Notes under the pieces: generated by a model
What the model was told of the DNA's origin: nothing
Database searches by the model: none
What the model saw: the letters and a program-made list of their open reading frames with translations, nothing else
Source of the DNA: Clostridia bacterium
GTDB lineage: Bacteria > Bacillota > Clostridia > Oscillospirales > CAG-272
Length of the DNA: 44,921 bases
NCBI GenBank assembly: GCA_017621415.1
Contig: JAGATD010000056.1
Span: 1-44,921 of the forward strand
Direction: 5' to 3'
Part shown: one piece after another, positions 1-8,800 of the stretch
How positions within the stretch are numbered: the stretch's first letter is position 1
Layout of the letters: the number at the start of each line of letters is the position of its first letter
Translations under genes and position numbers: made by a program

Positions 1-120
1 TGCTAAACCGTCGATGCCCCTTTAGGGGTTAAGCCTGTATTAGCCCCTTCTAGGGGCTGTGCAAGCCACCGGTTCAACCGGTGGTTTTGACTCAATTTTC
101 ACTAAAAACGGGGCGAAAAT
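1..120. repeat. Cluster of three perfect hairpins at window edge
   Basis: Three short palindromes follow each other within 90 bases: CCCCT/AGGGG (17-21 with 24-28), AGCCCCT/AGGGGCT (42-48 with 52-58) and CCACCGGTT/AACCGGTGG (66-74 with 76-84, followed by TTTT). No credible gene overlaps them. Closely spaced, GC-rich hairpins like these are typical of the end of an interspersed element or of a terminator cluster for a gene lying left of the window. The family cannot be named from sequence alone. Bases 90-320 hold no convincing gene; short open frames there lack ribosome sites. Confidence 0.6.
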
Positions 121-321
121 TTGTTTGTCACGTTTTTTTGTTTTGCGAATGGTAAAAAAGGTATTATTGGACCGATTAAAAGAAGCAAAGTAAATTATAA
201 GCGCTGCGAAAAGCGCAACCTCACAGTATGTAGAGGTAAAAAAAAGCAAATTTCTTGCGGAGGCGGTCATTTTTTCGGCAAGAGAACCAAGACTTGGCAG
301 GAAGAAACCGATATATCTACG

Positions 322-406
322 GTGCGTATACTTTAGTGCGTATACGGAACGTAGACCGAATGCAAAAACACTATGGATTATAAGGCTAAAGTATACGGAA
401 AGTATA
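322..406 (+). promoter_or_regulatory. Repeated GTATAC-type sites, candidate operator of the XRE regulator
   Basis: The decamer GTGCGTATAC occurs twice, at 322-331 and 336-345 (14-base period). GTATAC recurs at 391-396, followed by a related AGTATA at 401-406 that touches the -35 box. GTATAC is itself palindromic, as expected for a site bound by a dimeric HTH protein. Position just upstream of the promoter of an XRE-type regulator suggests autoregulation. This is inference from position and repetition. Confidence 0.5.
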
Positions 407-435
407 TTGACAAATAAAAATACGAATGATATGCT
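407..435 (+). promoter_or_regulatory. Sigma-A-type promoter for the surface-protein locus
   Basis: TTGACA (407-412), a 17-base spacer and TATGCT (430-435). The -35 box is perfect and the -10 matches four of six positions. It lies 31 bases before the chosen start of the XRE regulator and should drive at least the regulator and the overlapping lipoprotein gene. Confidence 0.6.
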
Positions 436-465
436 GAGGATGAACGGAAACGGAGGATGTTCGTT

Positions 466-2520
466 ATGGACATAGGAAAACGAATAGGAGCGTTAAGGCG
501 CGAGAGAGGCTGGACACAGTCTCAGTTGGCAGAAAAGCTGTTTGTAACCGATAAGGCAGTAAGTAAGTGGGAGCAGGGCAGAGGAGACCCTGAACTATCC
601 AGTATTGTTAAGCTTTCTGAGGTGTTTGGTGTTACAACAGACTGCCTGCTTATTGAAAAAGCTTGGAATTCAAGAAATGTTGTGCAGGTTAGCGCCGGCG
701 GCGATAATATAATCCGTATAGGAAAGACTTTTGAGGCGGCAACTCACGCAGAGCTGCTAAACAGGCTTCTTGGTAAGAGCTATGACGGATATATGAAATG
801 CACATACAATATAGATGGTCTCAACTCTATATGGATGATAAAGCTTGACGGAACTCCCGGACCTACAGGTTTTGCGAATGTGCTTACCGATAACGGTAGG
901 CTTGTTGAGAGGTGTGTTCTCGAAAACTGTGAGAAATCTCCCAAAAAGGTTTCTCATCAACGAAGATATGTTTTTGAGATAATAAACAGTAATTACGGAA
1001 AAAGACTTTATATCTTCCGAGGAGTTTTCGAATTCGCAGAGGATGAGAGTGATGACAAAACAAATATTTGGAAACTTGTTTCAGAAATGGTCAATTTTAA
1101 CGCGTTAATGGATACTAAGATTTTAATTCAAAGAGAAAAGGACGCAGAGTTTATACGCCAAAAGTGGCGAGAGCTTGAAAAAAATCTTACTGCCGAGATG
1201 GGCGCCCCTCAAGCAAAGGAAATAGTGGTAGCGCTCAAGGAGCTTTATACAGTTTACTCAAAGGATGTTGTGGACTGGTACGCAAACCTATATGACCCGA
1301 AGATAGGCGGATTTTATTACTCAAATTCCGCAAGAGAAAATGAGGGATTTCTTCCCGATATCGAGTCTACAAGCTTCGCCCTTGGTTCGTTCAAAGGCCT
1401 TGGAATGGCAGGAAAGTTTGGCAATGATATATTCGCCGCGCTTCCGCCCTATATGAAAACTCAGGTCGGCGGTTTTATCAAGGGGCTTCAGGACCCTAAC
1501 GGATATTTCTATCACCCACAGTGGGGAAAGGAGATGACCGACAAGCATAAGCCACGTCTCGGAAGAGACCTTAATATGGCAATGAGAATTCTTGAATGGT
1601 GCGGCTTGTCGCCCACATACGATACGCCAAACGGTGTTAAGGGTGACGGGCTTCTTGCTGACGGGACTCCGTCGCAGATTTGTTCAAGCCCCCAGGTTAC
1701 AGATTCTCCCGACGGAGCAAAGGTATTTACTCCGGTGCTAAGAGATAAACAGAGCTTTCTTGAATATCTCTCAGGCTTCAAGATAGATCTCGATGACCCT
1801 AATACATCCTATTATGTAGGAAGCGACTTCGAATGCTTTGCGCCTCAGATAGCAGCAAGAGACAAGGAGCTTGAGGCTGCGGGCGCAGATTATCGCTTTG
1901 CGGATATGCTTGCAGATTGGTTTGTGAAATATCAGGACCCCGAAACGGGTATTTTCGCAAAGCCTGAAAAGATGGGACTCAGAGCTATTAACGGTGTTCT
2001 TAAAATTGCAAGCACCTATTCCAGAATAGGAAAGCCATTCCCAAATGCGGTAGCCGCATTCCGCTCCGCAAGAAATGTTATTACCTCTGATGAAGAGCCA
2101 AACACCGTTTGTTGGGTGCTTAATCCCTGGTATTCGCTTACGGTCATAATGGGTAACGTCGCTGTAACAAGCAGAAAGAATAATGACTATGCTGCGGAAC
2201 GCCAGATTGCTGAGCTCAGAGCCGAGATGATAAAGAATTATCCCGAAATGATAAGGGCAACGGCCAAAAATCTTAAAAAATTCCGTAAGCCGGACGGCTC
2301 TTTCTCTTATCTTAAGGATAGAACCAGTCATGCGTCACACGAAATGCCGGTTGCGATAAGCGGAACAAACGAGGGTGACGTAAACTCAACCAACATCTGC
2401 TGCGGTGGCATTACAGGGCATATATTCAATATCCTGAAACAGGAAATGATTCCCATTTATACCGAGGCCGACAGGCTTAGGTATATAGCAATAATTGAAG
2501 AAAAAGAAAGGAGCAAATGA
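466..2520 (+). CDS. XRE-family regulator with C-terminal domain shared with the adjacent lipoprotein
   Basis: A 684-residue cytoplasmic protein without signal peptide. Residues 1-60 form a clear XRE/Cro-type helix-turn-helix (KRIGALRRERGWTQSQLAEK, then a recognition helix with VSKWEQG). Residues about 75-200 are a middle domain of unknown function containing RRYVFEI and LYIFRGVFEF. Residues about 225-675 are homologous along their whole length to a domain of the next protein: shared blocks include GGFYYSNSAR, KGLQDP-GYFYHPQW, LGRD-N, QDPETG, and the final GDVNST. The recurring QDP-G-F blocks suggest an alpha/alpha-toroid fold, which is inference. The start at 466 is preferred over an ATG at 457 because GGAGG (452-456) lies 9 bases before it. 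The stop overlaps the next start. It probably controls this locus in response to whatever the shared domain binds. Confidence 0.85.
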   Translation: MDIGKRIGALRRERGWTQSQLAEKLFVTDKAVSKWEQGRGDPELSSIVKLSEVFGVTTDCLLIEKAWNSRNVVQVSAGGDNIIRIGKTFEAATHAELLNRLLGKSYDGYMKCTYNIDGLNSIWMIKLDGTPGPTGFANVLTDNGRLVERCVLENCEKSPKKVSHQRRYVFEIINSNYGKRLYIFRGVFEFAEDESDDKTNIWKLVSEMVNFNALMDTKILIQREKDAEFIRQKWRELEKNLTAEMGAPQAKEIVVALKELYTVYSKDVVDWYANLYDPKIGGFYYSNSARENEGFLPDIESTSFALGSFKGLGMAGKFGNDIFAALPPYMKTQVGGFIKGLQDPNGYFYHPQWGKEMTDKHKPRLGRDLNMAMRILEWCGLSPTYDTPNGVKGDGLLADGTPSQICSSPQVTDSPDGAKVFTPVLRDKQSFLEYLSGFKIDLDDPNTSYYVGSDFECFAPQIAARDKELEAAGADYRFADMLADWFVKYQDPETGIFAKPEKMGLRAINGVLKIASTYSRIGKPFPNAVAAFRSARNVITSDEEPNTVCWVLNPWYSLTVIMGNVAVTSRKNNDYAAERQIAELRAEMIKNYPEMIRATAKNLKKFRKPDGSFSYLKDRTSHASHEMPVAISGTNEGDVNSTNICCGGITGHIFNILKQEMIPIYTEADRLRYIAIIEEKERSK

Positions 2521-5500
2521 TGAAACTTAAAGCGATAATCGCATTTTTGTTAGCTTTGGTTTGCGCATTGATGATGTTTTCGTGCGCACCCGCGGATGAA
2601 CCGGCTGACGAAGACGGCGATTCAACCAACAAGGAGGAATTTATATACAATTCCGAAACACAGATCACTCTGGTCTACGATCCTTCAACAGTGCCTCAGA
2701 AAATGGCAGAGGAGCTGAAGAATTCTATCGCGCTTTATGTAGGCGGCGTAACGCTCTCTGACGGAACGACACCGAAAACTGACCACGAGATTATCCTAGG
2801 TGAGGTGGACAGACCCTTGTCCATAGAGGCGTATAAGCGAATAGGAATTCCCGAAGAGGAGGGAAATGTAAGCTATTGCATTTACTCTGACGGAACCTCG
2901 GTTGCGATAGCCTATGACGACCCGTTCTACGGTTACCACATCGCAAGAGATGCGGCTATTGAGGATTTTCTTGTTAATTATGTAAAATCCGGCACCTTAA
3001 AGCTTAAGGCAGGCGTGGTTGTCAACAATGAGATCAATGCCGTAGAGTACCAGGAGGGCGTTGACAGGATTGACATCGAGAAGCAGTGGGCGAACGTTTC
3101 GGCAAAGCTTACCGAAGAGTACGGTGCCGAGATAGCTGACCCGATAGTAGAAGCCTTTAGAGGACTTTACAATCTCTATACCGACGATATGATAGATTGG
3201 TTTGCCAATCTGTATGACCCTGTGACAGGCGGATTTTATTACTCGAATTCGGCAAGAAATAGCGACGGTTATCTTCCTGACCTCGAGAGCACAAATCAAA
3301 CTCTCGGTTTTATAGCAACCTCCGGTATGATAGAAGGTAGTATAAAGGACTTTATCCCCGAGGATATGCAAAAGAAAATAGTAGCTTTTGTAAAAGGGCT
3401 TCAGGACCCGATAAACGGATATTTCTACCATCCCCAGTGGGAAAGAGCGGATAGCGATGCTCATCCCGAAAGACTTGGAAGAGATGTAAACAATGCTGTC
3501 AGAACCCTTGCATACTTCGGTCATATACCTCTTTACGACGCACCTGACGGAACAAAGGGTGAAAATCCCCTTGGCACAGCCCCTGCGTCAAAGCTCACCG
3601 GAAGATTGTCCGCATCAAAGCTTAGCGCTGTATCAAAGGTTGTTCCTGCATCAGGCGAAGCAGGAGTTCCCGACTATCTCTTAAACGAGAAAAACTTCAG
3701 CGACTATCTAGCTTCGTATAACGAAAGAATAGAGACAGATGCCTATTGGGTAGGTAACCTCTTTGAGTCTATGGCAAGTCAGATTGTTCAGAGAGACAAG
3801 GTGCTTGCAGAAAGAGGCGAAACCTACAGCCTTGCGAAAATGGCAACAGATTGGCTAACCTCTCACCAGGACCCCGAAACAGGACTTTGGGAGGAATACG
3901 AGGGACAGGAATATGACTGCGTTAACGGAATTCTTAAGATTTCGAGCGCTTATAGCAAAATGGGCTACCCTGTACCAAATGCGCTTAAGCTTCTTAATTA
4001 TGCTGTTGATGCAATAACCTCAACCGCCGATCCCCACCACGTGTGCTGCGTTATTAACACTTGGTACGCAATAACTGTTTTGTCAACAAACATCTCAAGC
4101 TTTTCGCCTACAGCAGAGGCAGATATCGCGAAGATAAAGGAAGAGTGTATTCCCAACTATGCCAAGATGATAAAGGCGACAAGTGAAAAGTACTCCCTGT
4201 TTATAAAGGATCAAGGTTCGTCTAAGGGCGGCTTCTCCTACTTCCAGAACAAAACATCAAACCTCTCTCAGGGAATGAAGGTTGCGCTTGATAACGTAAA
4301 CGAGGCGGATGTTAACTCTACATATATATGCTCCTCGGGCGCTATGGGACACATTTTTGGATTCGTTGGCTTAAGAGCGGTAGACCTGTTTACACCCGCA
4401 GACGGATTAAGATTCCTTGTGACCGTTGATTCTCTCGGTCCTATCATAAAGAATGCCGAAATTCCTCCCGAGCCAATCGACTTTGAGGACGAAGTTACCG
4501 TTGACCAGCTTTACGGTGACGGTGTTATAGACACCTGGCTTCCCGGCGGTGAGCTTATTGTTGAGGACGGCTTCCCCTACGGACAGCCTTCAAGAGTTAT
4601 GAGACTTACCACACAGGGTAAGGATCTCTTCCAACTCATGTTAACAAAGGCTCAGGCCTCATTTAACGCTGTTGCTTTTGAGAGCGATGTAATGTTCGCT
4701 CCGGTTCAGACCTCTACCTTTGAGCTCCTTATGTTTGGTGAAAAGTCTACAATAAAGCACGTTAACTTTATGCTTAAGGCTGTGCCTGACGACGGTGTAT
4801 ACATTTCCAGCGCTGATTTCCCGGATCTCAAGATAGCAGAATGCGGAAGCTGGTTCAACCTCAGAGTTGAATACGGTAAGCTTAATTCAACCTCCTTGCA
4901 GGTTGACATATACGTAAACGATGTTCTTAAGGCAACCTGTAAAACTCCGTATAGCGGCGAGGCGCTTGAAGCAAGTATTCTTACGAGAATTCAGTTCTCT
5001 GCGTACCACGCGGCTGTATGTGACGGAAGCGTTTACTTCGACAATATGTTCCTTGAGCAGTTCCTAATGAAGCTTCCCGTGGTTCCCGATGAGGATTACG
5101 GCCCCAGCGAGGAAGAAACCGGCATCCTTAACTTTGACAGAAAGTCTGTCGGCGCATATTATAACCAGAATCTTCTTGACAGCTCCGTTAAGGACGGACA
5201 GCTTTCTATAGTAGACGGCAAGCCATTCGACGAGGATTCTAAGGTGCTTATGCTTACAACCTATATGGATAGCGACGACCTTCTTCAGGTAAAGACCACC
5301 AAGGCTCTCGACGGATACAACGCTCTTAAGTTCCAGGCGGCTATGATGTTCAATAATCCTATGGAGTCCTCTTACGAGCTTCTTATCTTCGGCGCAAGCT
5401 CTAAGAGAGGATATAACCTCTTCTTTGAGAGTGATTCCACAGGCGTTTATGTAAGCTCTTATGATCTTGAAAAGACAAAGGTGGCTGAATCGGGCGAATG

Positions 5501-5813
5501 GTTCAACTTCAGCGTTGTGTATACTAAGGTTGACAATAACAGAATCTGTGCTGAGGTAAGCATAAATAACGAAAGACTTACCATAGACACAACTCCCTAT
5601 GATCCCGACGTTATTCCCGCAGTGAATGAAGTATACAGAATTCAGCTTTCCGCAAGCTCATTGTCTGTGGGCGCTGTATATCTTGATAATGTCGGTCTTA
5701 CTCAGATCGAGTATGTAATTCCCGAGCTTCCCGGTCCTGTTGGTCCTGAGCTTCCTCCTGTTCCCGACTCTCCCTTTGAGGGCGGTAACGTTGGTGATGA
5801 CGACTGGACATAA
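2520..5813 (+). CDS. Surface lipoprotein with toroid-like domain and two LamG-like domains
   Basis: A 1097-residue exported protein. A hydrophobic signal ends in MFSC, an imperfect lipobox, with Cys as the likely lipidated residue. Residues about 45-175 (with EIILGEVDRP) resemble the alpha/beta N-terminal domain found ahead of several glycoside hydrolases (GH67N/GH20b-like), a tentative assignment. Residues about 185-636 are homologous to the C-terminal domain of the preceding regulator. Residues about 650-845 and 868-1065 are two LamG-like beta-sandwich repeats (EDGFPYG, FESDVM, GSWFNLRVEY, YFDN), followed by a Pro-rich tail. A second ATG at 2517 is possible, but GGAG (2510-2513) spaces better to 2520. 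It overlaps the regulator's stop, so translational coupling is likely. It probably binds or cleaves a glycan; no catalytic residues can be assigned. Confidence 0.8.
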   Translation: MKLKAIIAFLLALVCALMMFSCAPADEPADEDGDSTNKEEFIYNSETQITLVYDPSTVPQKMAEELKNSIALYVGGVTLSDGTTPKTDHEIILGEVDRPLSIEAYKRIGIPEEEGNVSYCIYSDGTSVAIAYDDPFYGYHIARDAAIEDFLVNYVKSGTLKLKAGVVVNNEINAVEYQEGVDRIDIEKQWANVSAKLTEEYGAEIADPIVEAFRGLYNLYTDDMIDWFANLYDPVTGGFYYSNSARNSDGYLPDLESTNQTLGFIATSGMIEGSIKDFIPEDMQKKIVAFVKGLQDPINGYFYHPQWERADSDAHPERLGRDVNNAVRTLAYFGHIPLYDAPDGTKGENPLGTAPASKLTGRLSASKLSAVSKVVPASGEAGVPDYLLNEKNFSDYLASYNERIETDAYWVGNLFESMASQIVQRDKVLAERGETYSLAKMATDWLTSHQDPETGLWEEYEGQEYDCVNGILKISSAYSKMGYPVPNALKLLNYAVDAITSTADPHHVCCVINTWYAITVLSTNISSFSPTAEADIAKIKEECIPNYAKMIKATSEKYSLFIKDQGSSKGGFSYFQNKTSNLSQGMKVALDNVNEADVNSTYICSSGAMGHIFGFVGLRAVDLFTPADGLRFLVTVDSLGPIIKNAEIPPEPIDFEDEVTVDQLYGDGVIDTWLPGGELIVEDGFPYGQPSRVMRLTTQGKDLFQLMLTKAQASFNAVAFESDVMFAPVQTSTFELLMFGEKSTIKHVNFMLKAVPDDGVYISSADFPDLKIAECGSWFNLRVEYGKLNSTSLQVDIYVNDVLKATCKTPYSGEALEASILTRIQFSAYHAAVCDGSVYFDNMFLEQFLMKLPVVPDEDYGPSEEETGILNFDRKSVGAYYNQNLLDSSVKDGQLSIVDGKPFDEDSKVLMLTTYMDSDDLLQVKTTKALDGYNALKFQAAMMFNNPMESSYELLIFGASSKRGYNLFFESDSTGVYVSSYDLEKTKVAESGEWFNFSVVYTKVDNNRICAEVSINNERLTIDTTPYDPDVIPAVNEVYRIQLSASSLSVGAVYLDNVGLTQIEYVIPELPGPVGPELPPVPDSPFEGGNVGDDDWT

Positions 5814-5873
5814 AATAAAGACTTAAATTTTGTTACTTAAAAAACAAAACTATAATTTAGAAGGGATAAGAAA

Positions 5874-8800
5874 ATGAAAAACAGAAAATCTTTAGGAATT
5901 CTGACTGCAGCGGTTGCTTTTATCATTCTGACCGTGGTGCTTGCATTTGCGGTTTCTGCTCAGGATGCTTCTGACCTTTCGGTAAGTATCATAGCAAAGA
6001 ACGTTGCTTATGACGACGTGGTAAAGGTGCTGTTTGCTGTTGATGACACAAACGCAGACGGTAAAGATGTAGAGATTATCTACTATCTTGAGGACCCCAC
6101 CGTTAACTCTAAGGCTAAGGCGTACGCCGGAATCAAATATGATTTCGGCTACACCGACAAAAAGGGTACAGACGATGCATCCGATGATGTAACATACCCT
6201 GCGTTCTTTACTGCCGGCTTCCCGGCAGCCAACATCGGCGATAATGTTTACGCGAGAGCGCACATTGTTGACACCGACGTTTACTCCGATGTTGTTAGAT
6301 ACAGCGTTGTTGAGTATCTCCTTGAGCGCCTTTACATAGATAAGGCTGAGGGCGATAAGAAGAGCCTTTATGAAACTCTTCTTGATTACGGCGAATATTC
6401 GCAAAAGGTTATCATTAACGGTGATGCCGATCCCGACAACAATGTTGAAAAGTTTGTTACCGATTACGTTCTTGTAACTATGTCCGAGGGCGGTATTGAC
6501 GAAACACCCGACAACAAGCGTGATAATTCTTATCCTTCGGGTATCTACTTTGTAGGCGATAAGATTTATCCAACCTCCAAGGATGTTAAGTCCTGGAAGG
6601 TAACTGTCGGCGAGACCGCAACGGTTGTTGATAATGCTGCTGAGGTTGTGGTTGCAGGCCATACTTCCATTACTGTTAACGAATACGCAAGCGCAACTCC
6701 TACATATAAGCCTAACCTCAATGACACAGAGGGCAGAGAGACCTACGAGGGTGATGCGGTTATTAAGACAGACCCATGGGCTCCCGGCGGCGCGAATGAA
6801 ATAGTTGACGGCGCTCCTTACGGCGAGGCTTCTAAGGTTTACCATCTCGGCGCTCCAAGCGGAAATTCCCAGGAGATTAACTTTGCGGTAAACGAAAAGC
6901 ACGCTGACGCGAATGTTATCTGGTTCGAGTCGGATATGATGATACTTCCTACAACTCAGGGTACTATTACCGGTCAGGTTCGTTCAAAGTCCAATACCGG
7001 TTACGAGTTCTACTTCGGTCTTGATCCCGACCTTGGCGTTGAGCTTAAGGACGGCAAGGGCGTTATTGCGGCAAATATTGCTCCCGCAGGCGAGTGGTTC
7101 AGATTTGGTATCAAGTACGCGACTCAGGATGACGGTAAGGCATCTGTTGCGTTCTATGTAAACGAGCAGCGCGTAGGCTCTACCGTTGAGATTGACGCTA
7201 ACTTCACTGTTGCACAGCTTGTTGCCGATACAGAGGGTAATCCTCGTATCAGAGTAAGATTCCAGGCTTGGTCATCCCTTGCATGTGACTTGTACTTTGA
7301 TAACATTAAGGAAGAAGTAATCAAGTCTGACGATTATGCAATCACTGTAGAGCCCGGCTCAGGCGGCACAGATCAGCCCGGCACCGGTGACGAAGAGGAA
7401 GACAAAGACGGTCCTACCATTCCCACAAATCCCGTAGATCCCGATTACAAGCCTAACCTTGAAGACTTAACCGGCAGAGAGACCTATGATGACGGTGTTC
7501 TTACCGACGTATTTACAAAGTACGATAACTGGGTAGACGGTGAAGCTAACGGCACAAAGATTGAAATAGTTGACGGCAAGCCCTACGGCGTAGCATCTAA
7601 GGTTTACCTCTATCACAGTATCGAAGGCTTCAAGCCCGAGGTTAACATTTTGATTACTCCCACCTCAGGCGCTAATGCGGCAAAACTCGAGACTGACATT
7701 ATGCTCGACCCCGACGTTGTAGATAACATTCAGTTCATCTTTGGTAGCGGAACTGCAAGCGTTAACTGCTTCTGGTTCGAGAGTACCGCTGAGGGTGATA
7801 TATACCTTCTTGCTAAGAACGAGAGCAGAATCGCAAAGGTTGCTGTTGCAGGCGAGTGGTTCAGACTTACCGTTGAGTACCTTGAGTATGATGACGGCAC
7901 ATACGCATTCAAGTTCTATATTAACGAAAAGCGCGTAGGCGAAGGCAGGGTATTCGCGGGCGATCAGGCAATCTCGGCATTCAAGAAGTTCAGATTCTGG
8001 TCCGAGCCCGAATACGTTGGCGACGTTTACCTTGATAATACTAAGGTAGAGTTCTATACTCACAACGAGGAACCCGAGGTTCCCACAATTCCCGAAGAAC
8101 CCGAGGAGCTTGATCCCATCCATCCCGATTACAAGCCCGACCTTGAGGATGTAACCGGCAGAGAGACCTATGAGGATAGCGACACTCTTGATACATTCAA
8201 GTGGAATAACTGGATCGACGGCGAAGAAAATGGCGCTCTTTGGGCAATTGAGGATGGCGAGCCCTACGGCGTAGCATCTAAGGTTTACCGCTATAAGACC
8301 ATCTCCGGTCACAAGCCCGAGGTTACCTTCCAGCTCCTCTCGCAGAATGAGGCAGTTAATGCATACGCTTATGAGACCGATATGATGTTTACCGGCACAA
8401 GCTACAACCGTCCTCAGTTCCAGATTAGAAACAGCAGCAACGTAGAGCTCTTCAAGTTCCATATTGAAAGAGCTGCAGACGGATACGTAAATCTCCTTGA
8501 CGGTGATGCTAATAAGATTGCTACTATTGCTATCGATGGCGAGTGGTTCAGACTCCGTGTTGAGTATATCGATTATCAAGACGGCAGTGCAATTATCAGA
8601 TTCTATGTTGACGGCCAGCGAGTTGGCGCTGATAAGCTCTTCACCGCTACCGGTGCGGCTAACACAGTTCAGAGATTCAGATTTTGGACCGAAGAGACTC
8701 ACCTTGGCGACATCTACTTCGATAACACTAAGATCGACTTCGTAGCGGTAGGTCAGGCAACCGGTCCTCTTAATCCCGATTATGCTCCTACCCTTGACGA

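Noticed and set aside
40..336. Small open frames on both strands near the left edge
   Set aside because: They overlap hairpin DNA, have no ribosome site and give low-complexity translations without recognisable features.
5830..5856. TTGTTA with TATAAT before the giant protein gene as a separate promoter
   Set aside because: The spacer is only 15 bases and the transcript would start inside the ribosome site (GAAGGG at 5860-5865), so read-through from the lipoprotein gene is more likely.
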